Shown here piece after piece: positions 20,980 through 31,742 of a stretch of 64,000 nt of DNA (within the stretch, counting starts at the first letter, position 1; every line of letters begins with the position of its first letter). Source of the stretch: Plazaster borealis (Eukaryota > Echinodermata > Asteroidea > Forcipulatida > Labidiasteridae); assembly GCA_021014325.1 (NCBI GenBank), contig CM037473.1:24046822-24110821 (forward strand). The letters run 5' to 3'. The notes under the pieces were generated by a model. That model made no database searches. It saw only the letters and a list, made by a program, of their open reading frames with translations, and had not been told where the DNA came from. The position numbers and the translations under genes are program-made.

Positions 20980-22182
20980 TTCTGACCTTTGGATTAAACC
21001 AACAACTCTGAAAACAATAACAACTTACAGCTAAATGCAAGACAAGAGCCTGCTGTGCTACACGTGCACGAGGAATAATTGTATTATATAATAAAAATGT
21101 AATTTGATTTAACAACACCTTCCCTTTTCTTACTAAGTTTCGCACTTTGTAACTGCAACGAATGTCAATGAACATTTACTACATAATTTAAATGGTGACT
21201 ACTTGAACGCCCTCTGTTGGCGATGTTATACAAAGCTGAGGTACACACTCAGTTACCGTCGTAACTCGCAGTGTCTTACTGATGTTGTTATTTGTCTGTT
21301 TGTTGTGGGTGTTGGGGTGCTTGTTTGTTTGTTTGGTTTTTTTTAACTAACATTTTCGAGCTTGAATACATCAGTACTATTGGGTCATCGGCATCTGTCA
21401 CTTTACGTGGTAAACATTTCATGGAGCTGTGAAACACCCAATTGCTCAGCACTGTAGGAATTAACTATAAGTGGTGTGTTTCAGTTTAATAACACCTTGG
21501 CCCAGAACTGCCTATTTAAGCAGCAACAAATCCTGCTATGGAAACTTAAGTAGCAAACAGTACAGTTAAAACGTTCGACTGGCTGGTAAGTTTTCTTCTT
21601 TTTTTATAAAAACGGTGTTATGATTAGCTAATGATAGTGATGTAAACATGCACTCTGGTATGCTAATACTCGTTTTGGGAATAAACAAGTTAGATATAAT
21701 CCACTTTTACTGCGTTTTGACTTGGCATGTCAGTTAATATTAACAGCCCCTGTAACGTTGTCAAAACTAAGAATGGTACTTGGATATAAGCCTAAAATCA
21801 TTGCAAAATTAGGTATGAACATTTGAATAATACTGTATAAATAATATTTCTTCCAGGTCTTTATATTAAATAGTTTCCGTAGACTTATTTCAAACATGTT
21901 TTCTTTTCTAAAGGTCCTTCTTAGGTATTTTCAACTTCCATGAAAATAAATTAATAAAAAAAGTTGTGCTTTTCGCACTGTATCCTGAAGATGAGCTGAT
22001 CGTTGGAGCAATTATTTATACAAAACGTGTCTTAGATTTTGAAGAAAGTACAAAGGATGGGCGAGTGAAACGACTGAAAGTAAGGTGACAGGTCTTGAAG
22101 AATAACAGTGTACATTTATTTCGTCGACCCGTGGGCTACATGCACCTTATATGAAAACCTGTATACAGCTGAGTTGAAATGG
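20980..22182. other. intergenic between two copies of a MITE
   Basis: AT-rich with a T-rich run near 21330; no gene or RNA recognised. Confidence 0.4.
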
Positions 22183-22583
22183 TTTAAAGGCATCGTACAC
22201 GTTTGGTAATGACTCTGATAATTACTGGCAATAAAAACTTACTTGGTAAGAAGTACAGCAGCTTTGGATAGTATAATGCATTTTGAGAAACTTTTCACTT
22301 CGAAGTAGGCCTACTGCGGTTATGAAATAATATATCACTTTTTATCCCCCAAACATTTGAATCTAAGAAGCGTTACGCGTAACCCTTCTGTGAGTTTGTA
22401 TTCCAATGCAGATTATTCTTCCTGCGTGGACATAACCGCTCCAGATTGTCGGCAATATCTCAAAAACAATACCACCTTTTGAAATCAAATTTTCACAGGT
22501 TAGTTTTATGGTATATATCTACAACAACATAGGTTTGAAACAAACAATAGGCTCAAATTACCAATGGAGTACGATGCCTTTAA
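22183..22583. mobile_element. TTAA-type MITE, copy 2 of the ~400-bp family
   Basis: Begins TTTAAAGGCATCGTACACGT and ends GTACGATGCCTTTAAA. The interior is collinear with 20583-20979 (for example ACTTACTTGGTAAGAAGTAC and CAGATTATTCTTCCTGCGTG). Confidence 0.75.
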
Positions 22584-22978
22584 AGGGAAAATACATCATT
22601 GTTTTGGGAGGAGTAAATTAATTCCTATCGACAGGTTTTCAATAAACAATAATACAACCAACCTTGAAAAAAGGTCTGCAAGTTCGCTGGCCACATGTCA
22701 TTTGAGTGAAAATCATATTTTAAAAAAACCACAGTTGTCACAGATGTTGTGCACGTTCACATGGGGCTTTTCTTGGAATACGGCAATCGAAATTAAAAGC
22801 AGTGATTTGGGGGACCTTCAAATGCTATTACATCATCATTATTATAAATAGACAAATATTTCTCTTGAGGATTGGTACTGAAAAACATAACAATTGAGCT
22901 TTAGATTAAAACTATACTGTATCCTATTTTTTCTACGATAGATTCCATAGTGCTGTATGCGGCCTATTCATCTTTGAA

Positions 22979-23370
22979 GAGGGGCACCAAGGTCAAACTG
23001 AGTTTTGTTATGGACTCATTTTCTAATATATAGAGTACTCATGAAAATGGAAAAAAGCAATTATCTAACCTCACGATGAAATGGTCATCGGACATCAAAA
23101 ACAAATGGGTCTGTACATTCCAAGGAGGAATTTTGCGCAAATAAAAATCAAAATTCAGGAATGAACTGAAAATTACGTGTACAAAAAATATAGGGCCTAC
23201 AGACCATTATTTGAAATGTGACGTTATCGAACGTTTTTTTTAATTTGGACAAAAATTGCACTAGTATCAAACACAGTGGCTTTTACACGATTTTAGCGTG
23301 AGATTGTTTCCCCCATCTACTTAATGGAAAACGAGTGCATTACAAAACTCAATTTGACCTTGGAACCCCT
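22979..23370. mobile_element. MITE with AGGGGCACCAAGGTCAA ends
   Basis: Left end AGGGGCACCAAGGTCAAACT and right end TTTGACCTTGGAACCCCT are inverted, and AGTTTTGTTATG/CATTACAAAACT extends the match. Inside, CTAACCTCACG resembles the centre of the element at 48384-48676, so the two may be related. Confidence 0.6.
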
Positions 23371-23625
23371 ACTATACATACAGAATACAGTATGAAATCA
23401 CATGTGGTGGACTCCCAAGAAAGTATAACCACAGGACCTTAACTCACATTCATATTATCATCTGAATACTGCCATACTCTGAAGGTCCACCTCAGGTTTA
23501 CAGTATACCACGACATAAACCAGCTTATCGCTTATGGCAGATGCTTTAATCCATTTGATTACAAGGCCTAATTAAGACAAGGGAGGACGATAATTTGCCG
23601 ATCTTTGGTGCTCTTGCCTCCCCAC

Positions 23626-23844
23626 TTATCCTTCAATAAACGGCGTGGATTCCGTGTCCTCGGGTAAAAGGTCCCGCTTCGATCGGATATCAGCTGCTGG
23701 CGATGGGGGTAATTTCACGGTGTCATTGCCCTTGCCGTTCACCGTGGACGGTGCGCTGGCCTCTTGGGTATGATCTTGCTCTAGGACGGATGGACTGTTA
23801 TATCCGTGATGACCTTCTTTCTGAACCTCCCTTTGGCTCTTGCT
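23626..23844 (-). CDS. candidate last coding exon of an unrecognised gene
   Basis: On the minus strand GATTAATCAG is followed in phase 0 by 72 codons and TAA. The peptide is hydrophilic, rich in Ser, Glu, Asp, Lys and Pro: SKSQREVQKEGHHGYN, VLEQDHTQEASAPST, VKLPPSPAADIRSKRDLLPE and DTESTPFIEG at the end. GC content is clearly higher than in the flanks and codons look biased, supporting a real exon. The composition fits the disordered cytoplasmic tail of a membrane protein or transporter, with an acidic dileucine-like DLLPE, but I do not recognise the family. Upstream exons should lie to the right on the minus strand and were not found. Confidence 0.4.
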   Translation of the reverse strand, partial: SKSQREVQKEGHHGYNSPSVLEQDHTQEASAPSTVNGKGNDTVKLPPSPAADIRSKRDLLPEDTESTPFIEG

Positions 23845-24227
23845 CTGATTAATCAATCACCAATATTATTGACTATAAAATCAATTCCATTGCCAAATCG
23901 TATATTATTATGCTTTAGCCATACAGTCGGATACCATGCATCCATAGCGTTGACGAAAATTGCCTTAAAACTAACCAGACTACTTCCTACTCCAGTGGTC
24001 AACCAAACATGAACACCGTCCACCATTGCTACAATGACTAATGAACATCATCCGTTAAAGGTTAACAAAGTTATAATCGTGTGCCAGGCAGAAGGACGTG
24101 AAAAAAGTGTGAACAACCGCAAGAGGTCATAATAAATTCATGTACATATTGTGTTTCAAAGAACCTGCGTATAAATGTTTCCATTGGAGTAACTCTAGCA
24201 ACAAACATGACAGTTATGAAGTTTTAT

Positions 24228-24604
24228 TTACAGGTATCGTACACGTTTGGTAATGACTCAAAACAAATATTAGCATAAAAACTTACTTGGCAACAAGCAA
24301 CGGAGAGCTGTTGATAGTATAAAACATTGTAGGAAACGACTCCCTCTGAAGTAACGTGATTTTTGAGAAAGAGGTAATTTCTCACTAAAATAATAAAAAC
24401 TTCTTGCAAGAAGTTTTTTTTACTCCTATCTGAAAGCACACAAATTTGTACAACAAGGGTGTTTTTTCTTTCATAATTTTCTTGCAATTTCGATGACCAA
24501 TTGAGCCCAAATTTTCACAGGCTTGTTATTGTATGCATATGTTGGGATACACCAAGTGAGAACACTGGTCTTTGACAATTTCCAAACGTGTTCAGTGCCT
24601 TTAA
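24228..24604. mobile_element. TTAA MITE, main ~375-bp family, copy 1
   Basis: Ends TTACAGGTATCGTACACGTT and AAACGTGTTCAGTGCCTTTA are inverted repeats with TTAA-like borders. Shared landmarks in all copies: ACTTACTTGGTAACAAGCAA, CGACTCCCTCTGAAGTAACG, the palindrome AACTTCTTGCAAGAAGTT and ACTTCGATGACCAATTGAGC (here AATTTCGATG). No transposase; conserved short frames in the copies are just shared nucleotides. Confidence 0.85.
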
Positions 24605-25011
24605 ACCAAATTGTAAAGTCATGTCACTGCTTACGACATTCTGATGACTCGAGATGTTGTATGGAAGGTCATGTAGGGCCTATCGTCCTCCTGCCGGGCA
24701 CCCGAAGACACCTTATCATCACACAGAGCGGTGATCCTTACAGTCTTGAATATTGACCCCGGGCCCAAATTGCAGATGTCAAATTCGACGTCAATTAAAG
24801 TGATCCGACGTCAAATTACGTCAGGTTGATGCTCATGTCAAGTTTCACATTAGAGAGATAATCTTCCAAAGACTGTAGTTAATTGTTTGCCTAATATTTG
24901 TGCGGTTAGTCATGTGTTCTGCTCTGGTAAACAGGTGATGAATATTGACTGACAAGGCATCAGTGAAAGGTTTAGCGGTCTACCCCATTGAAAAACATTC
25001 TTCATTTACTT

Positions 25012-25385
25012 TTAAAGGTATCGTACACGTTTGGTAATGACTCAAAAACAAATATTAGCATAAAAACTTACTTGGTAACAAGCAATGGAGAGCTGTTGAT
25101 AATATAAAACATTGTAGGAAACGACTCCCTCTGAAGTAACGTAGTTTTTGAGATAGAGGTAATTTCTTACTAAAATAATAAAAAAAACTTCTTGCAAGAA
25201 GTCTTTATTCCTATCTGAAAGCACACAAATTTGAAAACAAGGGTGTTTTTTCTTTCATCCTTTTCTTGCAACTTCGATGACCAATTGAGCCCAAATTTTC
25301 ACAGGCTCGCTATTTTATGCATATGTTGAGCACCAAGTGAGAACACTGGTCTTTGAAAATTTCCAAACGTGTTCAGTGCCTTTAA
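25012..25385. mobile_element. TTAA MITE, main family, copy 2
   Basis: Full length, same orientation as copy 1, 408 bp beyond it, starting TTAAAGGTATCGTACACG and ending GTTCAGTGCCTTTAA. A 4-bp deletion shortens the GGATACACC landmark near the right end. Confidence 0.85.
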
Positions 25386-26375
25386 TGCAGAGATTACACA
25401 ACAATGCTCATGCGGAAATGCTCACATAGTTTAAATTGTTAGCACAATGGGAAACTTCACATAATCTCAAACAATCAACAACGTACACATTCGTACATTA
25501 CATTTCGTTCATTACAAAACTTCATAAAGGAAACTATCCTGATAAGTGGACACATCAAGAGATTCATATCTCTCTTACACGGAATCAGATAAATATCTCT
25601 TCAACGCCATTAAGGTTTTTCGGGGAGAGGCTTGTAAAAAATGTATTATGTAAACATAATATAAATTGACATACAACGTCCTGAGTGAGTGGCTGTATTA
25701 CAATGTGTGTAGTATACACCTTTAAAATTGAAAAAAAAAAAAAAAAACTTGTGGAAATCTCAGAATTTAATTCATTTTTATCGCGAACGTGATTTCTATA
25801 TATACGTTTTAATATACGGTACTCCACAGCACTTCCAAACTGAGCATTCGTGATTTTCCCAGAAATTTCTAATAACCCGATCCCGAATTTCACACGTAGG
25901 TCCCTATTAATATTGATCAGTTAGGTGTTTCCTACGGAATGCGCATGCGCCACCTGGAATGTTATTTTAACTATACAAAATAGGGCATGACCTTCGTATC
26001 AGAAGTGTTGCTTTACGGAAACAGGATAGAAAATTATCTGCAATTTACTGAAATCGTTGGCTGCATCACACTCGATCATTTTCCTGCCCCGTTGGCTGCA
26101 TCACACTCGATCATTTCCCTGCCCCCGCTGAATTGTTTCTAACTCAAAGCGAGTAAAAAACACCCCCTTGCGGGTTGAGCCTTGACGATAAATCAAATGA
26201 AAGTAAAATGTAACCTCAAAAGAGAAATACAAAACTATTTACCAATTAAAAAGACACCTGGTTGAGGTAGTTATAGCCGCGTGGATATCAAGTAGAGAAG
26301 GGAGGTAAATAACCGAATTGCCATTTTTCAACATCACTGGTTTTCTATAGCAATAAGGAACTGACCGAGGTGGCT
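25386..26375. other. intergenic with a short tandem duplication
   Basis: A poly-A run at about 25730-25747 and, at 26056-26125, two tandem 35-bp copies beginning GTTGGCTGCATCACACTCGA. No gene recognised. Confidence 0.45.
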
Positions 26376-26790
26376 CCAATGGGAAGAACAAAATAATACA
26401 CATATAGGATTTGAGGCATTGCATGGTGGGGTATCAATGTATATTCGGCTTGCGGTAACACCATGTGTATACTTTGCTGTTGGATTTGTGTTCTTTGAGA
26501 ACTGGTCTTGCTATATTCTACTGCCGCAGAGATAGATTTTCGGAATTCGGGAGACAACCAAGTTCTGAAAAGAACTGTCCTACTTCTTAACTTCTACCTG
26601 GGCGGAAGGTAGGAAATCGGTCGACACTACTACCTTCGCTTAGCGGGTTGGGGGGACATTTCTTTATTAACTTCACTGCCGCGGAGTGAGTTCTTAATTG
26701 GTCTCAACGTTTCGACTTTAGCTTGCTCTATAGTCATCGTCAGGAGAAAATAATACACAATAATGGAATTGGGTATAGGTGGTATTGGGA
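26376..26790 (-). mobile_element. Penelope-like element fragment (terminal repeat region)
   Basis: On the minus strand this carries the hammerhead-like motif (26701-26748), then CTCACTCCGCGGCAGTGAAG, CAGTTCTTTTCAGAACTTGG, TCTCCCGAATTCCG, and near the left end CACCATGCAATGCCTCAAAT. The last part recurs at 46396-46605 (plus) and, diverged, at 54795-54960 (minus). Hammerhead motifs in long terminal repeats are a known property of Penelope-like retroelements. No reverse transcriptase or GIY-YIG coding is present, so this is a solo or truncated terminal repeat. Confidence 0.6.
26701..26748 (-). ncRNA. hammerhead-ribozyme-like motif, Penelope type
   Basis: Minus strand, in order: TCTC (stem I, 26744-26747), the core box CTGACGA (26737-26743), a stem II made of GACT/AGTC and, after a mismatch, TAG/CTA around loop AGCAAG, the core box GAAA (26710-26713), palindromic ACGT that could pair between two monomers as stem III, a GTT cleavage triplet, then GAGA pairing back to TCTC. 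Both invariant boxes are intact. One unpaired T lies between CTGACGA and stem II, a deviation that could weaken or abolish activity. Confidence 0.5.
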
Positions 26791-27494
26791 GTTTCTGCTT
26801 CTCAAACTGGGAGGATCTTCTGGGTACGAGGCTCAATAACCTTATTCAATATTCCCCATTCCTTTTCCACCCCTTCGTAGGGAAAACATGGGGAGCCCCT
26901 CCAACACCCAGAGGCCCACGATGCTGTGAGCAATATTCCTATTCGTATATGAATGCTTCATATTTATATTCTCCATGCAGGGACCTGTGATATCACGGTC
27001 AACAAAATAAAGCAAACAAAACATTGACTCTGTGCACTGTCTCCCCTGATACCAGAACTAGAACTCCACACAACCCCGAGTGGAGTTTGTCACGTCCCAT
27101 GCACTATATTAGGCCCTATAGCAAAACCAAGCTCATAAGTAAACATTTACTTTGCCAAAAATGCGGACAATGTGCCCAAATAAAACATAATTATATAATA
27201 CTGGGCACCATCCATTTTGGGGACGCTTTTAACCAAAAGAATGTGAAGGTTTCATTGATCAACATTTCTCCATGGCTCGGCGTCCCATTTGACCCAATAA
27301 GAAGAAAAAAATACCGGCCACGGGTCCATAATTTTCTATGTCACGGCATTTTTCAATATTCCACTTTATACACCAAAGGGGAATTAACTAGCCTTAAAAC
27401 GAATGATACATACAAAAAACCACCAATGACAGGTATACAGCTCTAATTATGAAACTCGTTATATATAACATCTTGTAAGGTTATAAAGTGATTC

Positions 27495-27550
27495 TGTGCA
27501 CTCCACGGCCAATATAACAGAAAACACCGGGGCAAACCCCTCCTCCTATA
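27495..27550 (-). mobile_element. SINE 3' fragment
   Basis: The reverse complement contains AGGGGTTTGCCCCGGTGTTT, matching the AAGGGGTTTGCCCTGGTGTT region of the SINE at 16051. No head is present. Confidence 0.4.
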
Positions 27551-27607
27551 ACAAAGTGCAATTGTCAAGTTCTTGAACGTGCATTACAGCAGATTACACA
27601 GGACCAT

Positions 27608-28028
27608 CCCGGTGTCACGGTCTCAGCTATCCGGGTGACCAAATACGGTAGCATTACGTCATGCCATGTCTGCGCACAGCAAGCGAAAGTAGTCCATTTT
27701 AGTGCCGTTCTGAGTCGTTTTGCCATGTACATGTACTCTCCGGCAGAGAGGTAGCTGTCATGGCGGCGTCCATGATGAACAGAAGTGCGAGCGGTGAACG
27801 CGTACTGTGGATCGTTTTAGAGAATTTTGTGAGAAGAGCAAGAGTATCATTCACTTTAACACTGGCAGGACATATGCAGAAGGGTCGACAGAGGTTCAGA
27901 AGAGGGTCATAGTTGCCAATCCAAAAATTATACGCGCACGGGAGACCACGACTATACAGCGTGCTGCATGCCCAGCTACGTCATCCGGATAGCTTAGCAC
28001 GCCGGAAAGCTGAGACCGTGACACCGGG
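27608..28028. mobile_element. 421-bp element with perfect 21-bp inverted ends
   Basis: CCCGGTGTCACGGTCTCAGC(T) at 27608 and its exact complement ending at 28028 bound the element, with a secondary inverted pair AGCTATCCGG/CCGGATAGCT inside. The interior is GC-richer and contains a start MAASMMNRSASGERVLWIV in one frame and, in another, MDRFREFCEKSKSIIHFN running on to GRTYAEGSTEVQKRVIVAN. These read more like protein than those of the other MITEs here. Flanks show no clear target duplication. Possibly a non-autonomous derivative that captured or kept coding sequence. Confidence 0.6.
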
Positions 28029-28627
28029 CCGACGGCTTTAAGGACCATAGCATACCGTAATCGTTATGTATCTAGTTTCCTCAATTTTAAAATTCTGATT
28101 TAGCAGCAACATTTTCGACCTATAGGCTGATAGGTGGTAATGTCAGCAGAAAATGTTATTGTTATACACCTAAGCTATTTGGGTCGAACAGATACAGCTT
28201 ACATTTCAACACACGGGACTATGGGATGGAGTTGTTCAACCCATCTTACTGATCTTAAAGAACACATTGACATACGATGTAGCAGACAACAGCGGGGGAC
28301 CAGTTAAGAGTAATGACAATTGTCACCAGGCGCATCAGCAAGACTTAGCTGCAAGTCAGCAAGAAGTAGATTCGATCGTTTTTAACAGCCTTCCTAAATT
28401 AGTCATGTGTATTTGTAAGGCAGCAAATGTTCTTAGAATCATTTCAAGTTTTCCTGTTTGGAAATAAAGTTCATTTTAAAGTTGAAACTAAAGAATACGA
28501 TCAGACAAACGTAAAAGATACATACTATAGGCCTACGCTTTTTAATATTAACCTAATTGAAAATTTGAAGTCGATCAAAAGCCAGTGATCCTGTAAACTG
28601 GAACAGATATGCTCTTCGGTGCTCTTC

Positions 28628-28693
28628 TTAAGTCTTATAAAAAATTGATACTCTATCTTTCTTTCATCAAAGGGTTTCAAATAGCTCCTTTAA
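28628..28693. repeat. 66-bp flanking duplication, left copy
   Basis: TTAAGTCTTATAAAAAATTG to CAAATAGCTCCTTTAA, matching 29051-29116 at 62 of 66 positions. The MITE at 28690-29054 sits exactly between the copies and shares their TTAA borders. Confidence 0.85.
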
Positions 28694-29054
28694 AGGCACT
28701 GTACACGTTTGGTAATTACTCAATATATTGGCATAAAAACTGACTTGGTAACGAGCAACAGAGAGCTGTTGATAGTATAAACCATTGTGAGAAACGACTC
28801 CCTCTGAAGTAACGTAGTTTTTGAGAAAGAGGTAATTTCTCACTAAAATAATAAAATATTTCTTGCAAGAAGCCTTTTATTCCTATCTGAAAGGACACAA
28901 ATTTGTACAGTAAGGGTGTTTTTTCTTTCATCATTTTCTTGCAACTTCGATGACCAATTGAGCCCAAATTTCCACAGGCTTGTTATTTTATGCATATGTT
29001 GGGAAGTGAGAACACTGGTCTTTGACAATTTCCAAACGTGTTCAGTGCCTTTAA
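28690..29054. mobile_element. TTAA MITE, main family, copy 3
   Basis: Starts TTAAAGGCACTGTACACG and ends GTTCAGTGCCTTTAA, the best-preserved inverted ends of the family in this window. It lacks the ATACACCA landmark near the right end. Flanked on both sides by the 66-bp duplication. Confidence 0.85.
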
Positions 29055-29116
29055 GTCTTATACCAAATTGATACTCTGTCTTTCTTTCATCAAAGGGTTT
29101 CAAATTGCTCCTTTAA
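29051..29116. repeat. 66-bp flanking duplication, right copy
   Basis: TTAAGTCTTATACCAAATTG to CAAATTGCTCCTTTAA; four differences from the left copy. Confidence 0.85.
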
Positions 29117-29659
29117 GGTGTCTGGAAAAGCAATGATATCGTCTTATAGCATCCAAGTCAGCGAACTCAAACAGAGCACGTCTCAGTCAGTATACATACA
29201 AGTCTCAAGTCCCCATGAATGTTCACTTGTCAGCTGTGACAGCTTTAATCCCATAGAGATACACAAGAGAATTGGGAGCGTCGGTGATCCGACCGCGTAA
29301 GCCGTAAACCAGATGGTTAATTCCTGTGAAAGACGACTCCCTTCCAGCCAAATGTCAACTATGTAAAACAGGGTCAAGGAAACCAAATTGCGGTCATGTG
29401 GCATGTATTTCCTTTTACTTAACAGATAACTGTGGCATTGCTAATTTAGAAAGCAATCAATTTAAACTTTAAATATTGAGACACAATATAAATCATTATT
29501 TACCGTTGTTTTGTAGCCAACTTCCGACTTTTATTTGCAGGTTATAATTATGTGCAACCTAATAATTGAAGAACTGTGCTTTCGTGTTAATTCGTTCTGA
29601 GTCAGTAGGCCAAAGGAGAGCCACAGGGATGCAAAAACGGAATGTATGGGGCGGATAAG

Positions 29660-29800
29660 TGTGTGACGTCATCTGCGTCTGTTTTTCATGAATCCACGTG
29701 TGGTACCACACATTTGAATTCGCGGACGAAGACCAGGCTGACGTCAGAACCAACCCAAGAGTATATAGGCTCCTCTCAAACTACAAAGTTGCATTGCTCA
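29660..29800 (+). promoter_or_regulatory. promoter-like block: two CRE sites and a TATA box
   Basis: TGACGTCA occurs at 29664-29671 and again, in the palindrome CTGACGTCAG, at 29738-29747. TATATA follows at 29762-29767, about 20 bp after the second site, with the expected start near 29790-29800. Full CRE octamers are rare by chance (twice within 83 bp). No recognised gene starts directly downstream; the nearest supported plus-strand first exon is at 31682. Confidence 0.35.
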
Positions 29801-29963
29801 GACAACGTCAAAACGCATCAATTATTGTTTGCCTGGAAGCAAAGTTGCAATATTATCACTATACAAACAATGATACTCCGCTGCTCAATGGAGCGTTAAC
29901 TCCGCACTCGACCATTTTTTTTCTTCTGACTAGTTTGTTCAAAATAACAAAAGTGCATTGGCA

Positions 29964-30190
29964 TTAAAGGTATTGTACACGTTTGGTAATGACTCAAAAC
30001 AAATATTAGCATAAAAACTTACTTGGTAACGAGCAACGGAGTGCTTTTGATAGTATAAAACATTGTGAGAAACGACTCCCTCTGAAGTAACGTTGTTTTT
30101 GAGAAAGAGGTAATTTCTCAAAAAATAATAAAAACTTCTTGCAAGAAGTTTTTTATTCCTATCTGAAAGCACACAAATTTGTACAACAAG
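29964..30190. mobile_element. TTAA MITE, main family, copy 4, right half missing
   Basis: Starts TTAAAGGTATTGTACACG and follows the family to CACAAATTTGTACAACAAG, then switches to unrelated sequence. About 150 bp of the right end are gone. Confidence 0.8.
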
Positions 30191-30849
30191 TTCATGTGAT
30201 ATGGTTATGACGGATACAAAAACACGAACACAATGTTGGAGATTACGTACTGAGCTATATTAGTCTACAAAGCACTGAAACGGAACAAGCTACAAGAGAA
30301 TTAATATTACGCGCAGTATGATCAGTACATTCGGTTGATTGATATGTGTCGCTCGCCGACACAAGCCTGCCTGTTTTATGGATATGATTTACATCCAGTT
30401 TTTGTATTAAAATGGCAAACCAACAAACAAAATAAGCACAACAATGTCAAGAATTGTAAACCGCATGGTACCATGAGTAGATACTACTTTTTATAATGTT
30501 CATATCTGAATTATGAATTCACTGGGTCGCCCCAATCAGAAAGTGTGGATTACATTTTGGGAATGTACCTCTGTGCTATACACGATTCATATCCATGAAC
30601 GTCTACAAGAAAAAAAGTTCCCTAGGGCTAAGTTACATTTTAACTTTTATACCTGTTTATAACTGAATGGACGAAACGTCAATTGTATTTTTGTTGGGGT
30701 GTTTGTTTGTTTATTTTTTTAATTTTTACTTTTATTTGGTTGTCATCGGTTCTTTGCACCCGTTGAAAATAGACCGTGAGATCTAATCTATTCTCAGGTC
30801 TTAAGACTCTAAAAGATTTGATTTCCCTACGCTGACCTCAGGCAACGGA

Positions 30850-31681
30850 CAAGGGTGTCTTCTTCCTTCAACTTGTCGCCGATTCGCGAACGAGCCGTCA
30901 AATTAATTATTGTGATGTCCCGCCGATCGTGGTTGGCGAGTCAGGGTCAGCGATTGTCCTTCAGGCCACCAGGTTACACTCTACGACACGGTCAACAACA
31001 CACTCCCTCATGGACTATGTACTGGATGTATAGCGGGGGTTAGCGGAATTGATGTGCTGGAACGACGAAGCCTCCTGATACCACCGAGGTGCGAGGCAGT
31101 ATAGCCTACACGCATCGTAAAGCTACACACTGCCGCATCGTGTGCTGCTTCCGTAAAACCAGTAGCAGCAGTAGCCGAACTTGCGGCTCGTCACATCTAG
31201 GTTACGAGCGTTGCACTCATTAGGAAATACACGATAACATCCCCGCATCGATCGCAGGAAACCCGTACAGAGGGAGAGAGAGCAGAGAGTAAAGAGACAA
31301 GACCCACCGGTGTCATTACACAACGCGCTCCCCGCGCTGCCACCGCCGGCCGGAGACTGTCATGTCCTAATAATAAAATGCCACCGTGCTGCGATATTGT
31401 TCTTCTCAGATCCGCCAACCCTCAGATAGCTTCTGCAGTCCAACATGACAACTTGTGTACCGCACCGGCGTCAACGTTTGCTCTTTTATGAAAATTAAAA
31501 TTACTGGGCAGTAGCAGCTGTGGAGGAATTCATTACGCGGGGACGGCCGAGCACACATGGATGTTTCGTCGCGACCGACATCTGACGATATATTGGTTGG
31601 AAAGTTTGTGACCAGTAAGCATCAGCTGCTGCACGTGTTGTTCACAGCGACCTCAGGCTGGTCAGCAGTTGTGTTGCAGCT
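30850..31681 (+). promoter_or_regulatory. CpG-rich upstream region of the exon at 31682
   Basis: CpG dinucleotides and GC content rise clearly above the surroundings over about 800 bp (for example CCGCCGGCCGGAGA near 31345 and ACGCGGGGACGGCCGAG near 31535), then fall again in the intron after 31742. The block ends at an ATG that opens a signal peptide. I infer promoter plus 5' UTR; no TATA box is obvious close to the ATG. Confidence 0.4.
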
Positions 31682-31742
31682 ATGGCAGCGCTTTACAAGT
31701 GGATGGCGTTTGTGCTCTTCATAGCAATTCTGGAAATTCGGG
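31682..31742 (+). CDS. signal-peptide first exon of an unidentified secreted or membrane protein
   Basis: ATG begins 20 codons plus one base before a perfect GTAAGT donor. The peptide has a classic signal layout: MAALYKWM, hydrophobic AFVLFIAIL, then polar EIR and a Gly codon started by the last base. Phase 1 after the signal peptide is usual in many extracellular gene families, including nicotinic receptors, so a paralogue of the gene at 10538 is one possibility, but no matching second exon was found up to 64000. The next exon is either beyond the window or too short to recognise. Confidence 0.5.

Noticed and set aside
27024..27446. 140-codon plus-strand frame
   Set aside because: Longest non-repeat frame outside the receptor exon, but no domain, no codon bias and no splice sites; I could not support a gene.
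24224..30172. Similar minus-strand frames in several places (VSYNVLYYQQLSVACYQVSF and variants)
   Set aside because: They are the same stretch of the main TTAA MITE family; similarity is at the nucleotide level and the frame is broken in other copies.
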